Of a DNA stretch of 64,000 nucleotides, positions 1-10,952 are shown one piece after another. Below the pieces are notes generated by a model that did not search any database, was not told the origin of the DNA, and saw nothing but the letters and a program-made list of their open reading frames with translations. The number at the start of each line of letters is the position of its first letter. The first letter of the stretch is position 1. Location of the stretch: the NCBI RefSeq assembly GCF_001653235.2, contig NW_019154044.1, forward strand, positions 186,001 to 250,000. The letters are read 5' to 3'. This DNA is from Pochonia chlamydosporia 170 (Eukaryota > Ascomycota > Sordariomycetes > Hypocreales > Clavicipitaceae). The position numbers and the translations under genes were made by a program.

Positions 1-892
1 ATAACACGTTTCCTAACGCCCTTGCGTCCCCGGGATATCCTAGAAGCTCCATGCCAATATCGATGAGCATTAGGCGGGCCGGCCCAGCAGCCGCTGCGGA
101 CGGCTGAAGAAGCGTGTTCCATGGCTTTATGTCACCGTGGACCACCTCACACGCCCCAAGCTCTCGCACCCCTCGGACCAAGCCTTGAAGCTGTTGAAGT
201 GTGAGGTCCAGGTTACTTCCACTCTTCTTTCTCTTCTTTGCCAAATCCTCGCCGGCATATGGCATGAGGATGCCGACAACCTTCCCGGGTTTCGCGGGGT
301 GCCAATCAGCCACAACAACGGCAAGAATTGGGACAACACAGAAGCGCCTGGACATCTCCGACTTAGCTTGACTCGCCGGTATTTGGCTCATTTCTATAAG
401 AGCACTTCGTCTTTCAATTTCAGACTCAATTACAGTCGAGTCGGCATCGGTTTCAATGTACTTCAGTACGCAGTCTTGATCTTTCCAAAAACATCTGTAA
501 GCTATGGCATCAAGTCGGCGCAGGTTTGTAATGTCCAAGAGTGTGGTCTCGAATTTGTCAGTGGATCTGCAACCATAGTCAAGCATTTCTTTACGCGGCC
601 ATATTTGAATAGTAAACGAAGCGCCCTGAGGGTCCATCTCATCCGTTTTCCACGCCTCGTCTTCGTCTTCCTGGATGTCGGTGTAATTGATTCCGAGATG
701 TTTTTCAATCACGCTGGATAACCACTTCAAATCCGGTGTCTCTTCTCCCGCCGTCGAACAGTTTGCTTTGATTCCTACACCATGCCAATCGTCGTTAGCT
801 GTATCGTACACAGCCGCAGAGCATCCCTCATCAGACTTTATATAGCCGTAGATTGCAACTTTTGGGGCGGTCCGTCGAACACCTGTTGCCAT
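1..892 (-). CDS. kinase-fold protein, N-terminal part (runs off left edge)
   Basis: One frame stays open from an ATG at 892 to the window edge (297 codons seen, C-terminus missing). Kinase landmarks appear in order: a beta-3 lysine in VLKYI (K144), a helix-C-like glutamate run around 156-160, a hinge-like LMPYAGEDL, the catalytic loop HGDIKPWN (H252, D254, K256, N259), and DIG (278-280) in place of DFG. The HGD/DIG pattern is common in fungal protein-kinase-like and aminoglycoside-phosphotransferase-like expansions, so an active small-molecule or protein kinase is possible. The first ~135 residues have no recognised domain. No intron is needed in the visible part. Substrate unknown. The kinase call is firm, the exact family is not. 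Confidence 0.8.
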   Translation of the reverse strand, partial: MATGVRRTAPKVAIYGYIKSDEGCSAAVYDTANDDWHGVGIKANCSTAGEETPDLKWLSSVIEKHLGINYTDIQEDEDEAWKTDEMDPQGASFTIQIWPRKEMLDYGCRSTDKFETTLLDITNLRRLDAIAYRCFWKDQDCVLKYIETDADSTVIESEIERRSALIEMSQIPASQAKSEMSRRFCVVPILAVVVADWHPAKPGKVVGILMPYAGEDLAKKRKKSGSNLDLTLQQLQGLVRGVRELGACEVVHGDIKPWNTLLQPSAAAAGPARLMLIDIGMELLGYPGDARALGNVL

Positions 893-1905
893 GTCTGCGA
901 AGTTTTCTTGTTGACGACTTGACGAACGTAGAGGAAAAAGTGACGTAAAGCGTGAGAGTAAACGAATGAGATGGCCGTGCGAAAACTCGGTTCTTGGCTA
1001 TGGCGGTGATCTGTATTCTTACGCGTGCCGTCCGTGGCATACCTACTCTTTATTTTTCACAACAGATGGTAACTGTGGGGCGCCGCAACCCAGCACAGAG
1101 CATATTCCTGGTCATCACAATTGACACTGAAATGTCTCAGACGCAAGATATCGTCGAAAAAATTTGTGCTTTGTATATTGGTGGCCCCCTTAAGCTGAAC
1201 GCCGAATTCTTGCTTATGTATACTGGCCTGTCACCGTAGGTGGTACCGAGTTGGTAGACTTCTAGAGGTATGGTCTAGAGAGTTAGAAATGGAATCAATA
1301 TGCCTGGCAGTAGCTTACCTCGTCTGTATCCTTTTCATGGCATCCCCATGCTCTCGTCCACTCTGTGTGTTGATTGCACTCCCCTACTTTGGGAGGCTTA
1401 GTAGTCGTTGTGATAAAGGTTACGTTTTGCTGCTATAGAGACAGGATATAATGGAGTCAAACTCGGACAGAGAACCGATGGACACTAATGTATTTAAGTA
1501 CAGTCCTTGCCTTGAGCATTATTGTAGACAACTCAGCTAGTTCTTGGCCACTTGTGTACCACTACCTACTAATGCGCCCATTCCATTCATAAGTGGAAGA
1601 ATACTATATGGATAGAAACACAGACTGGATTTTCATTTTATTTTTTGGCCGTAAGTTGGATGAAACTCGGTTCTCATGAGAGAGCACAGGAAGATGATCC
1701 CAAACATTACCTGCGCCTATATGACAAGGGCTAAGATTTAGGGCTTAGAATAATAATTCCATTTTAGCGATAATCTCTTATGGCATCAAAGATACTTAAT
1801 TCTGTACATCCTGGTTGACCCTCAGGCTCCAAATTATAACCCTCCTTCCGTTAGTGCCTTAGGCTCTCATGGTTGACCTCACGATCCCGGTGTGTAGCCG
1901 ACATC
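893..1905. other. intergenic, no gene seen
   Basis: About 1 kb with only short random frames. It should hold the promoter of the kinase-like gene that starts at 892 on the minus strand. I see no repeat, RNA gene or conserved fragment. Confidence 0.5.
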
Positions 1906-2187
1906 TTAGTACAGCCAGCATCGCGGGCGGGCCTCACCCTGGACCTTATCCGTGTAACGGTCTGTCTCTCCTGAACTTCCCGCATTCCCACCTGCAAGAG
2001 ACCTGCCAGCAATCCATGTATTCTTTTTCCAGCGCGATCCAATTGAGTAAATGAATTCTCTCAGTGTTTGTTGAGGGTCCGATGACTGGGCTATTTCACT
2101 TTTATATTCCAGTTGATAGAGTTCATGATTTATTTCCCGCACTACCATATTGTCCGGAAGTAGTGTATCTAAGAATGTTAGTCCCAT
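1906..2187 (-). pseudogene. fragment related to the 3.4-kb and 8.9-kb family copies
   Basis: An open stretch of 93 codons contains SSDPQQTLREFIYSI followed by a tryptophan-rich WKKNTW. By eye this matches the SSDQAMLREFCRFIL..KAW block of the gene at 3249-3700 and the block NSLNEFCSFIQNL..KRW at 8113-8981. Nothing resembling the other exons could be placed around it, so it is either a single exon of an unresolved gene or a remnant. Similarity is over ~30 residues and judged by eye only. Confidence 0.35.
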
Positions 2188-2632
2188 ACCAGAAAAGACA
2201 GCATATAGTTACTTACTATTCGGTAGGCTCCAAATGTACACAGAACTTTTCTTGAATTCCTCAAGATTTTCGATTTGGAAGTCGCGAGGGCGCAAAGGGA
2301 GACTGTTCAGCGATGCACCATGATCTACCCATAACAGGTCGCAAGGGATACGTTTCCATGAGGTCTCCATTCTCAAATAATGAGTGCTTGCAATGTAACA
2401 GCGACATTTAATCCAGCGGTAATGACCATTACTTATAGATGGGACTCTGACGCCACAGACCGTCGTGGGCTTAAGCGACAGTGGCTATATTGCATTACAG
2501 CAGCAGTAAATTTGAGCTTACCGTAAGACTTGAAGTACATATGTAATATTCTGCACTATTCAACTTGGTTGTTTTCGTGGAACGACCACGTGTGAGTTTA
2601 ATTCTTAGAAATCGCCTTGTTAGTACCCTGCG
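2188..2632. other. intergenic, upstream of the 2.7-kb gene
   Basis: No gene seen. The right end forms the promoter side of the plus-strand gene that starts at 2734. Confidence 0.4.
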
Positions 2633-2639
2633 TATAAAA
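2633..2639 (+). promoter_or_regulatory. TATA box
   Basis: TATAAAA lies about 95 bp before the ATG at 2734 and is followed by a pyrimidine- and A-rich leader without upstream ATG. This supports transcription of the plus-strand gene that follows. Confidence 0.5.
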
Positions 2640-2733
2640 CGTCGCCGCCGGCGACTCCTAATCGAATTTTTCTACACCAAGCGACATACCGCCGTCCTCT
2701 ACTCAGATCAAACTTCCTAAACATAGCTAATAA

Positions 2734-3213
2734 ATGACCCTCCACTTTCCCCAACAAGCTGATCTACCCATAATGTCTGACACAGAGTCCGAAACTGGCC
2801 CTATTCTGTCAAAAGTATGGGCTCTACTACTTCCGACTGTTGCTGAAAATTCTGAGGCGAATTGGGCGATTGCTATTTCTGACATAAGCGACCGTGATTG
2901 GACGTGGTGGGAGATGGTAAAAACCAGAACGGGGGAGTTTCAGATCAAATCGACCGCCTCTAAGATGGCTCCGGCCACAGCAAACAGCCAGAGCCAAATA
3001 TATTTGGGAGAGATAGCACGTTTGGATGAATTGGAGATGGGATCTACAATTCATCGGGAGCTAACGGAGAGACCGAAGTGCTGGACCCAACGAGAATTTG
3101 TTTCTGAGATTTGGGATACACTATACGAAGATGGTGCCTTAAATCGGGCAGAGCATGATCTTGGAAAGCGAGAGTTGGCAGCTGCATTCGGTGGGCAAAG
3201 TGGGAGATCTTGA
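2734..3213 (+). CDS. hypothetical protein, 159 aa
   Basis: Single open frame behind a TATA box. A second ATG at 2773 (MSDTESETG) is an equally good start. The protein is tryptophan-rich (W29, W44, three W near 56-59) and carries CWTQREFVSEIWDTL near residues 113-127, which has the feel of the C-terminal part of small uncharacterised fungal proteins. I do not recognise the family. It converges on the minus-strand family copy at 3249-3700. The last residues (after LAAAFG) could change if a short intron is spliced near 3190-3225. Confidence 0.5.
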   Translation: MTLHFPQQADLPIMSDTESETGPILSKVWALLLPTVAENSEANWAIAISDISDRDWTWWEMVKTRTGEFQIKSTASKMAPATANSQSQIYLGEIARLDELEMGSTIHRELTERPKCWTQREFVSEIWDTLYEDGALNRAEHDLGKRELAAAFGGQSGRS

Positions 3214-3248
3214 CTTTTTGCATGTAGATTGGTATAAAGATGAAAATA

Positions 3249-3700
3249 TTACCGGGGCCCTTCCTTATATTGATATATTTCGTCCAGTTTTGACAGCACA
3301 CTTCCAAGCTGAGATCCAGATTCGCCCACTTTCAACAGATTAGTTGCTGCATCGCTTGCCACGTTATGAATATCACTTAAAAGAACAATAATTCGTTGCA
3401 GGCCCGGGCATATGTTCGAGGGTATCCCAGAGCCTAGTAATGTACTCGCATCCCCCATGCTTTTGCATACTTTGTAAGACTCAGTATAAATCTACAAAAC
3501 TCGCGAAGCATGGCTTGGTCGCTCGAACTATACCACATAGTTGTCTGATTCAGCTTCCCACGAAGTTTATTGAGTTGTTCCGTCCAGTCCGGGATGTCCT
3601 TCAAGTGTGCGTAAAAAGCTAATATAGGGTCCCGTTTGTCTTGAATGCTTTGCAGTTCCATGAGTCGTAATGTATCACGACCGGAAAGCCGAGTTTTCAT
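3249..3700 (-). CDS. copy 2 of the unnamed 1.9-9.0 kb family
   Basis: Starts with ATG at 3700. The first exon, 3446-3700, encodes 85 residues including DPILAFYAHLKDIPDW, a W-Y pair and LREFCRFILSLTKYAKAW. It ends at a GTAC donor in the position where the 8.9-kb copy also has one. A second open stretch (3249-3458, another frame) holds LGSVLSKLDEIYQ and could be a later exon. Alternatively, one base lost in the G5 run near 3455-3459 would join the two frames directly. The exon after 3446 is therefore unresolved. No known domain; helix-rich appearance. Sequence blocks are shared by eye with 8751-8981 and 1906-2187. Confidence 0.4.
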
Positions 3701-4013
3701 TTAACAGCCGGAAGGGTAGTTGAGTAACAACAGGGGTAAGAATAATGGGTTGGGTAGTGGCACCACCTTGGGGTGATAAAGAGATGACAGAGAGAGTTCA
3801 AAATGGCGACAACACGGGCTCTTGGTTCAGCTTTATATCTTGACAAATGTGTTGACACCACGGGACCATGACTCCTCTTTCCTACCACTGAAATAGTCAA
3901 ATGGCTGCGGTTGGCGCATGTCTACCAAAAAGACGATTCGTGATGGGTTGAGATAGACAATCACACGTATGAGATGTGCAAACACGAAGGAAAGGTCTTA
4001 ATTACAGAATGCC

Positions 4014-4923
4014 CTAGGAATAACTAACCAGTAACTCTGTAATGATAGCATCGTGCATGACCGGCGGTCCACGATAGACTAATATGGTGGCGTCTTCTTT
4101 GATCCAAGTTGCCACCACCGCAATGATACCAGAAGAGCTGAGGTGCCGGTGTGACTTGTTGCAGATGCAGTCAACTACACACCAGCTTGGCCGAAGTCTG
4201 CAAGGCATCGCATTGGTACCCACCACAGGTCCTTGGTAACCGTACGGATTCTTTTACCAACAACAATGCACTGATTACGGTAGATCTTTTAAGTAGCAGA
4301 CCTCCAGAAAATCGCAACGGGCAATTAGTTCCTCAGCTAGGCTGAACTTGAGAGCACTCTCGATTAGTCCCCTGTAGTCATCGCCTGTGATATATCCAAA
4401 TTGGCAACTTGCTCGTAATGCATATAGGACGTGCTTCTCGCTGGCTTGCATTTAGTAAAGAACTTCTGGCTAAGGAGACTAAATCAATTGCTTACATGTT
4501 AAAGCGAATTCGTCTTTCCGACTTTGATAACATATGAGCCCTCCGGAGATATTCCCTCAGTGTTGCAGTATTTATGTTTCCCATAACATCCCATTCATCC
4601 CGTTCTTGATTGTGATAGTGTTTCTCAAGTAGGCTGGGTATTGCGTGCCTTAGGTGCCACGTAAGGCTAACAAGAGAGCTGATATCTTCTGATGTGTGGT
4701 AAAAAGCGAGGAAGCAGTCTGGGATGGGAGTTGACTGTAAAAGATTATCGGCGATGGATTGTGAGTGTGAGGTCCTCACACTAAATAAGTCCCAGACTTT
4801 ACGACCGTAGTGAGATTGAATATATTCGGCATCTGGAATGGGCAAACTTTGACACGTCTTGATAAGCGGTTCTGTATCCCAGCTTAGCTGCTCTCTGAGA
4901 CTGTTAGCGGCGAAATCCGCCAG
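4014..4923 (-). CDS. copy 3 of the unnamed family, 5' end missing or spliced
   Basis: Exon 4496-4923 begins after a TTTAG acceptor and encodes a run starting LADFAANSLREQLSWD. It joins exon ..-4440 through a 55-nt intron (4441-4495, GTAAGC donor, TTACTAAATG branch, CCAG acceptor), giving RRIRFN-I-EKHVLYALRASC. The same junction motif occurs in the 5960-7149 gene (RRWTFS-A-ERFLLY), so the two are paralogues with a conserved intron. Downstream, an open stretch to 4014 (GIIAVVATWIKEDATILVY) is a probable C-terminal exon, but the intron joining it near 4200-4290 is ambiguous. Upstream, 4924-5260 has coding-like frames that I could not join. No known domain. Confidence 0.45.
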
Positions 4924-5959
4924 CTAAAGCGGACGTACGCTTGAATATGAACCAAAGTCCAAGCAGCCAAAGCGGAATCCCGGTCTATTGGACCATGTTC
5001 CTGTCTGCGAAGACTTAGTGTGTGGCTACAAGTGACAGACATCTACTTACAAATCCAAAATTCTGCGCTGTATCAACTGAGAGTACATTTGGACCCGTTC
5101 ATTTTGCAGTCGATAATAAAAGAATAACAGAGTTAGAGCTAGGATTTGTGTTGAACAGTTTTGGAGACAGCCTAGATAGTGCCATTGTGTCACTAGTGAT
5201 GCGTAACCTTCGTCGTTTTGAACTCGCGTTGTCCCAGTGCCGATGGCGGCCATCAAAGTAACGGCTAGATCACTGTCGTCTTCTGCGTCGCATCTAATAC
5301 CAGAGTTACGCCGCTCAACATATGCAAATATAACTTGTTTTATGTAATCTGGAGTTAGCGCTAGTTGTACGGGGAGAACATTATCAACGAATGTTTTTAT
5401 TTTGTCGATGTCATGATTAAGTCGTTGGCTCCCAATCTGTATCTTGTTTAAGTCTTAGCCTAGATGCTAAAAGCTGCCGGAGAGGAAATGCACTTACCGA
5501 GAGCCACAAATCCGGAAACATCGTGATCTCGGTTGGTCAAAGGCAGCAATGAGTGTAGCAGACGATGGGCACGCTTCGTTGGCTATGGAGCTAAATGTTC
5601 GAGATTGTATGATAGACGTGAATTTGACAGGAAGGCACGATGTAAAAGCACCGCTGGAGGCGGTCGCCCCAACTTTATAGATCGGTCGGCCTACGCCACT
5701 ATAACCAGCAAAACCCCACAACGGGGTTCGCTTGCGCATGCTTCATGATTACGACATCCGGGGGAGAACTGGGGTGGACGCGATATTTACTAGGAGAGCG
5801 AGAACTCTCGACGACCAAAGGTGACCTCCTCGCTACCCATCGGCCAGACGCAGTATCATCTAAGCAAAGTATTCATTTCAAACACATAAAAATGATAATT
5901 GTCCCTAAAAGCATTAAAAATACAAAAGTTATACATGAAAAGTATCGCCAAAGTACGAC
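4924..5959. other. unresolved exon fragments
   Basis: Minus-strand frames between 4924 and 5260 look coding in places, and a GTAAGT donor sits at about 5045-5050, so the 5' exons of the 4014-4923 gene probably lie here. From 5260 to 5959 I see no convincing gene on either strand. Confidence 0.3.
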
Positions 5960-7149
5960 TTAGACTGCCGAGGGTTGCAAATACACTCTTAGCTTCGAAG
6001 CGATAGAATGCTGTAGATACTCGATTGAACGGAAATCCGCAGGCGTGACGAATTCAGAACCCAACTGTAGTGAAACAAGCGTATTTGTGGCCAGTGATAA
6101 GCAATTATCGCATTGGCTCTTATTGGCACACATGCCGACCAAACGATACAATAAGAATCTTTCTCTAACGGGAAGTTAGCGTTTACTATGGCATATATAA
6201 TCCAAACGAAAGGTTAAAATTTACGCCGAAAATGTCCACCGTCTATAGCTTGTGTAGTTTGGCCCTTGAATATTCGCAAGATACTCTGTGATAGAAGTGA
6301 AGTTCAGGTTTTGACGAAGCTTTTGCTCCTTCATATAGCGATCTTTCCATGTATTAAGCAGAGGTGTAACATTGACAGACTCTAGAGGCGGTAGTTTGAG
6401 CCCAGGTTGGCACGCAGCGAGTCGTGATGCGTTGTTGGCCACCCGGAGTTCAAAAAACGCTCCAGCATTAACGCCAAAACTCTTAATTATATCTTCTTTC
6501 GAAGGTAATCGAATATGCTCGAACACTGGTGGAATGGCAATCATTCCCGTGTGGATAGGATACTCCCTGTTGATATTAGCTACAATGTCATACTACCAAA
6601 GTATAGGAGACAACATTACCAGAGAATAAAGCAGCAAAACCAGGCTAAATTGCAATCTGAGAAAGTAATGACCTTATTCGATCGAATCCTATGAGAGAAT
6701 AAGTCCTTTGAAACTGTCAATTCGGCGCTTTGTCAATATTACCAGATAAATGCTTTGGCAATGCATTCAGTAGCAAGGCTGTGGTACCCAAAAAAAATCC
6801 AGTAGAGTCCCAAGAGTGCAAAACTTCGTAAATTTGGCTGGTGAGTTTCAGAGAATTGGATTTGCATAATATCCTTATAATTAAAGGGGCTTGCTTTCGC
6901 TAGATCCTCCATTACTAGATGCCACAGTCGATCGTCGGGGGTAGGCATGCTAGAGAACCGTCTTTGTTGCATTGCTAAGACTTCTTCCGGTGTAAATAGT
7001 GGCCACTGAGGTAGAATGTTTGTTAAATAGATCATGATAGGGTCCCAATAGGGTATGTATTCCGATATCTGGTCACCCAGGTATTGAGTCGCATTGGCTG
7101 GGCTTGTTGCTACGGAAAGGCTGTCGAGCAGACTTTCTTCTCCTGACAT
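5960..7149 (-). CDS. copy 4 of the unnamed family
   Basis: First exon from ATG 7149 down to about 6740, ending AKAFI at a GTAATA donor. Later exon ends at 6225 (GTAAAT donor), and the final exon 5960-6164 follows a GTTAG acceptor with a CGCTAAC branch. The join RRWTFS-A-ERFLLYRL matches the exon junction of the 4-kb copy. Around 6540-6740 one or two introns are needed; TAG-TATGAC near 6590 is the acceptor that parallels the 4923 acceptor of the other copy. The N-terminal exon has WDPIMIYLTNILPQW, echoing DPILAFYAHLKDIPDW in copy 2. Function unknown. The final two exons are the best supported part. Confidence 0.5.
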
Positions 7150-8112
7150 GTTGAATCATTTAATAATCGCCTGAATGAACTGCAATTCGAGCTAAAGAAG
7201 AAGGTGGTGCCCGATTTGAGGATCCTCAACATAATTTATATTTGGGAGATCCATTGTCCAATATGTTCCCTGGCGTCCTATCACTCTTTCGTCTAACAAA
7301 ACTCTTTACAGGGGCAAAACCCACTGGTAGGTCGGCGCTTGCTCTTTCAAGGTGATTCATCAAGGAACAGGCAGGGTGATGGATTAGGATTGTCATCGTT
7401 CATTTTCTGCCTTATTTCTTCGCATTCACTGACATATGCATCGCAAATTAACATCCGGGGCCTCACGCTCCAGCTATAATCTTATACGTGACTGCAAACA
7501 ACGAATAGTCTGCAAGTTTAACAAGGTTTCACATCCTGGATACCGTAGCCACAGCCAAAAGGGGCTTGAATTGGGGGCCTGTGCCGTGTCGACGTGGATA
7601 TAATGCGTTTAATTTATGGTTGGACTCAAACCTGAGCTTTCCAAGCGCTGTTGCTCCCAACAGACCGAACAAAGGTAACATTGCGTCCTCGCTACCAATT
7701 TGGTCATGTGTCTGGCAAAACAGATGGACCGACTGGTTGGAGTACAAGCTCGTCTTAACTCATTAGTACGGGGATTTCGGTGGTGGCTACGACGATACTG
7801 GCGAGCGGTACGGGACCAGCCGAAATACGGTGAGACTCCACACAAGAATGAAATCAATTTGAAACAAATGTAGACATTAGACTTGGGCGTGGAAGAAATA
7901 TGTCAGTACGATAGCGATGAGTCTGGTCCATGTAGACAAAGACGGGTCCAATTAGCCCTGGATAAAGATAATAACAGTTGCTTCTAAAACAGGAAACCTA
8001 AAATCCTCGCCTGTGCACCCAACCAGAAGCTCAGCGGAGCCGTCTCGTCGAGCTGTAGTGTGTGAACAGCAACATATGGGTCTGCAGCCCGATGGAAATA
8101 GTCTCCATCTAT
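7150..8112. other. no resolved gene
   Basis: Short open stretches on the minus strand between 7530 and 7860 (for example a hydrophobic AMLPLFGLLGATALGKLRF) could be remnants, but no consistent frame or splice path was found. The right part is the 3' flank of the 8.1-9.0 kb copy. Confidence 0.3.
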
Positions 8113-8981
8113 TCAATCCTCAAAATTTGAACCTTGTGTCGTTACTCCAAGCTCGGGACCAAATACGTCGCTGCTGTGGCAGCCTCTAAATGCGTTTATT
8201 TGCTCCATTTGGTGGGACGTTGGTATAAGCTGGTGCGGGCAACTGGTTGCAATTGGGAAGACGCCGAGTAGGATAGCGTTCGCTCTCACGCCGGGAAGCG
8301 ATATGAAGGCAGTACAAACGATCCAGATGGTAATATAAATCCTTGGACGAATTTGATCTGGAACGCACAGTTTGTAGTAGTTGGAAAATTTTCATATGAG
8401 GACACCCACTAGATATTCGACTTCCTCCTTAGAAAGCGTCTGCTCCTTCCTCTTCTTCTCCTCAAGGTCGTAGTATTCCGAAAAGTCAAATAGGTCCATT
8501 CGATAAATGGTGTCGATTAAATCCTCCAGGTCTGTGGACTTTATGTCCGCCGCGGGGAGCTCCAGTAATTCGTTGTGTTGACGAAACTTTGCTAGGGTTT
8601 GTGTTTGAACCGAAATGCTCTCTTTGTTACTCAGCACCAGGACCTTTGCCGTCTAAGGTCGCAGCTATCAGCTTACCGAATTTCCCGTAAAAGGCGCGAA
8701 AGCTCTTCCTGACCTTCGCTTATATTCAACGATCTTTTAGGCTGGTACACCTGTAGTCTTATCCTCCACCTCTTGACAGAGTCTATAAGATTCTGTATAA
8801 AACTGCAAAATTCGTTGAGGGAGTTTTGTTTGTGTGAATCATATCACACAGTCTGCGGCTTTCTTATGACCCGTAGCTCCTCGAGTTTTTGTACCCACCT
8901 CGGAACATCTTCCATGTATGTGGTGAACGCTGATTCTGGGTCGCACCAATCCTGACCGACTTCAGGGTCATCGAGTTCCAT
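8113..8981 (-). pseudogene. copy 5 of the unnamed family with internal stop
   Basis: Model: exons 8751-8981, 8406-8652 and 8113-8357, introns of 98 and 48 nt, all in phase (240 codons). Exon 1 (MELDDPEVGQDW.., then RWVQKLEELR and LNEFCSFIQNL) parallels 3446-3700. At codon 46 the frame has TGA (8844-8846) exactly where copy 2 has tryptophan (MWY against V-stop-Y), so this copy looks nonsense-mutated. Exon 2 is acidic and helical (SKEEVEYLV); exon 3 has a hydrophobic stretch (IYITIWIVCTAFISLPGV). Exon 1 is best supported, the other two less so. Translation could alternatively begin at a later ATG. Confidence 0.45.
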
Positions 8982-9270
8982 GGTTTGATTCGGAAGATAG
9001 ATAAATCGAATCGGAATGCCAAATGAGTTTGCGTAGAATTGTGACTGTTTAAGTGAGCGAAGTTGAAGGCATGAGAGGGGTTTCGGTCCTAGCTTTATAC
9101 TCTGCCGGCTCTGTCTTTATCCTTAATCACACTTGACTCGACTTGGTGGAATGGCTAAGATTGCCCAAGTTCTCCTGAGCCCGAGGATTGTCCAAGATTA
9201 GGTTATCATTTATGTGTCATAAGCGAGAGGTGTTGAAAAAAATTACAATGTGATAAGCAGCATATTTACC

Positions 9271-10952
9271 TTAGTAGGGGTATTGTTCGACGCGGTTTGG
9301 AGCAGTCCAGAGCATCTTTGGTGAGCCAAAAGGGTGTTGCTCCTGCTCCTCCAACCTCGCCATTGGAGCGACAAAGGCGTGACAAATGCCAAGATATTTT
9401 TTTCCAATATACTTCAACTGATCGTTAAAAACGGCCCTTTGACTCTCTTGGAGACGCTTCGAGGACAACATTAAGGCAAGAGGCCAAGTCATAAAATATC
9501 CTCCCAGCGCTGAAATCATCTCTTTTCGTTGTTGAAAACTGATTGTGATGTTTGAGATGAGACTTTGTAACTCCAAAAAGGCTTGAGCATATTCCGTGCT
9601 GGTTTTGTAATCATTTTTCTTAGGCTCATAGATGCATGCCACGCATCGTACTATACTCATGTTCAGGAGAACCCTTGCATGCAGCAGCATGTTCCAGAGC
9701 ATCAACGGCTGAAATCTGTTATGCTCAGAACCAAGAACTCGATCAGTCCAAGCAATTCTATGTTGAGTGTTCGCAAAAGAACTTTCCCACCAATTTTTAC
9801 ATCTCCGGTCGTGATCCTGGCACTTTTTAAACAGTTCTCTCGCATATTCTTCGTTTCTGGGGTGGTCGAGGAGAGTCTTTGCCTTTGCGCCAAGTGAGCT
9901 GGCCTCAGCGCAAAGCTTTTGGGTTAAGGTGTATTTGTGAGTAATGTTGTCTTGTGGCCACCAGACTTCATCATCGTCACCTGAGAGTGTTACAAGACTA
10001 TGTAAGACCTGATCGAAAATTAGCTGCGTGGAGAGATATGTGTTGGCACGGAAGCAAGAAGCAAAACGATACGAGGATCCAAGCATCTCAGTGCAGCCTT
10101 ACCATTTGCGTGCGTACTGATATAAATAAGGAATGTGCAATCTGCTTTGCACTTTTTTGGCGGATACGCTCTTTAACCAAATTCATAGCACCTATTATGT
10201 GCTTGTACCAACCTCTCACTCCACCAGTTGTAGGGTTGATGCACTCGAATAGGGCCAGGAGTAGAACAGACGCCAAGGTCGCATCCTTTTGCACCATAGC
10301 CGTAGCGCCAAGGGCATCATGTATCGCTCGTAGCGCCAAGCCGTACTTTGCAATAGCCAAACAATTGCAATACTTCGAATCAACAGCATCTTTTGCAAAC
10401 GCTGCCATAGCACAAGCTTCGAACGCCAACTGGTAGTGTTTTGGTTCCCTGCTGATCTCCAGAGGCATGGCAAATCCTGTAAAGCCGGCCAAGTTCTCAT
10501 CAATTGGGGTGGAGACGTAAACGTAACTGAAGTAAGCATTTGCCTGTTCTTGTAAGGACAGCTGAAGTGCTTGCGATTCTTGAGGCAGCTTGTGACATGG
10601 ATCTATTGGTGATTGTAAGGCAGCTATATCGCTTGTCGGTGAGATTGCCGGCCTAATTTTCTCTTGGTTTTGTGGGCTCGCTGGGGGTTCCTTCAGATAA
10701 TGACCCTGTTTCCCTACCCTTTCGCGAGACCAGTAACGCAAGTTCATGTCCAAGCCTATTTTCGGCCCAGTACATGTTCTGCCACTCTTTTGACACTGCT
10801 TGCAAACGGGCACAGTTTCGTCACACTAAACATGCCTTACGTTAAACATTAAACACAAAGAGAATATTCTAGCTTGCTAGATTTGCTCGTACCTTGATTC
10901 GGCGTTGTCTGCAAGTATCGCAACCTGTCGAAGGTTTGCCACAATAAACCAT
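9271..10952 (-). CDS. Zn2Cys6 fungal transcription factor, 511 aa
   Basis: Exons 10893-10952, 10103-10825 and 9271-10023; introns 67 and 79 nt, all phase 0. The first intron splits the binuclear zinc cluster: C11, C14 (GCDTC), C21, then C28, C31 and C38, with the basic RQRRIK between, giving the canonical six cysteines. The remainder matches the layout of the fungal-specific regulators: a linker, then a helical middle region with VRTQM and a long C-terminal domain. It should act in the nucleus as a DNA-binding regulator of nearby or distant genes. Target unknown; it faces away from the 12-kb membrane gene. The start gives only ten residues before the cluster, typical for this class. Confidence 0.88.

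Noticed and set aside
137..721. 194-codon plus-strand frame
   Set aside because: It lies opposite the kinase-fold frame that carries HGDIKPWN and has no domain itself; it is a shadow.
8653..8676. 24-nt intron GTAAGC...CTTAG in family copy 5
   Set aside because: Too short for splicing and out of phase; the 98-nt intron with donor at 8750 keeps the frame.
10216..10539. 107-codon minus frame and 160-codon plus frame inside the zinc-cluster gene
   Set aside because: Both are shadows of exon 2 of the transcription factor.
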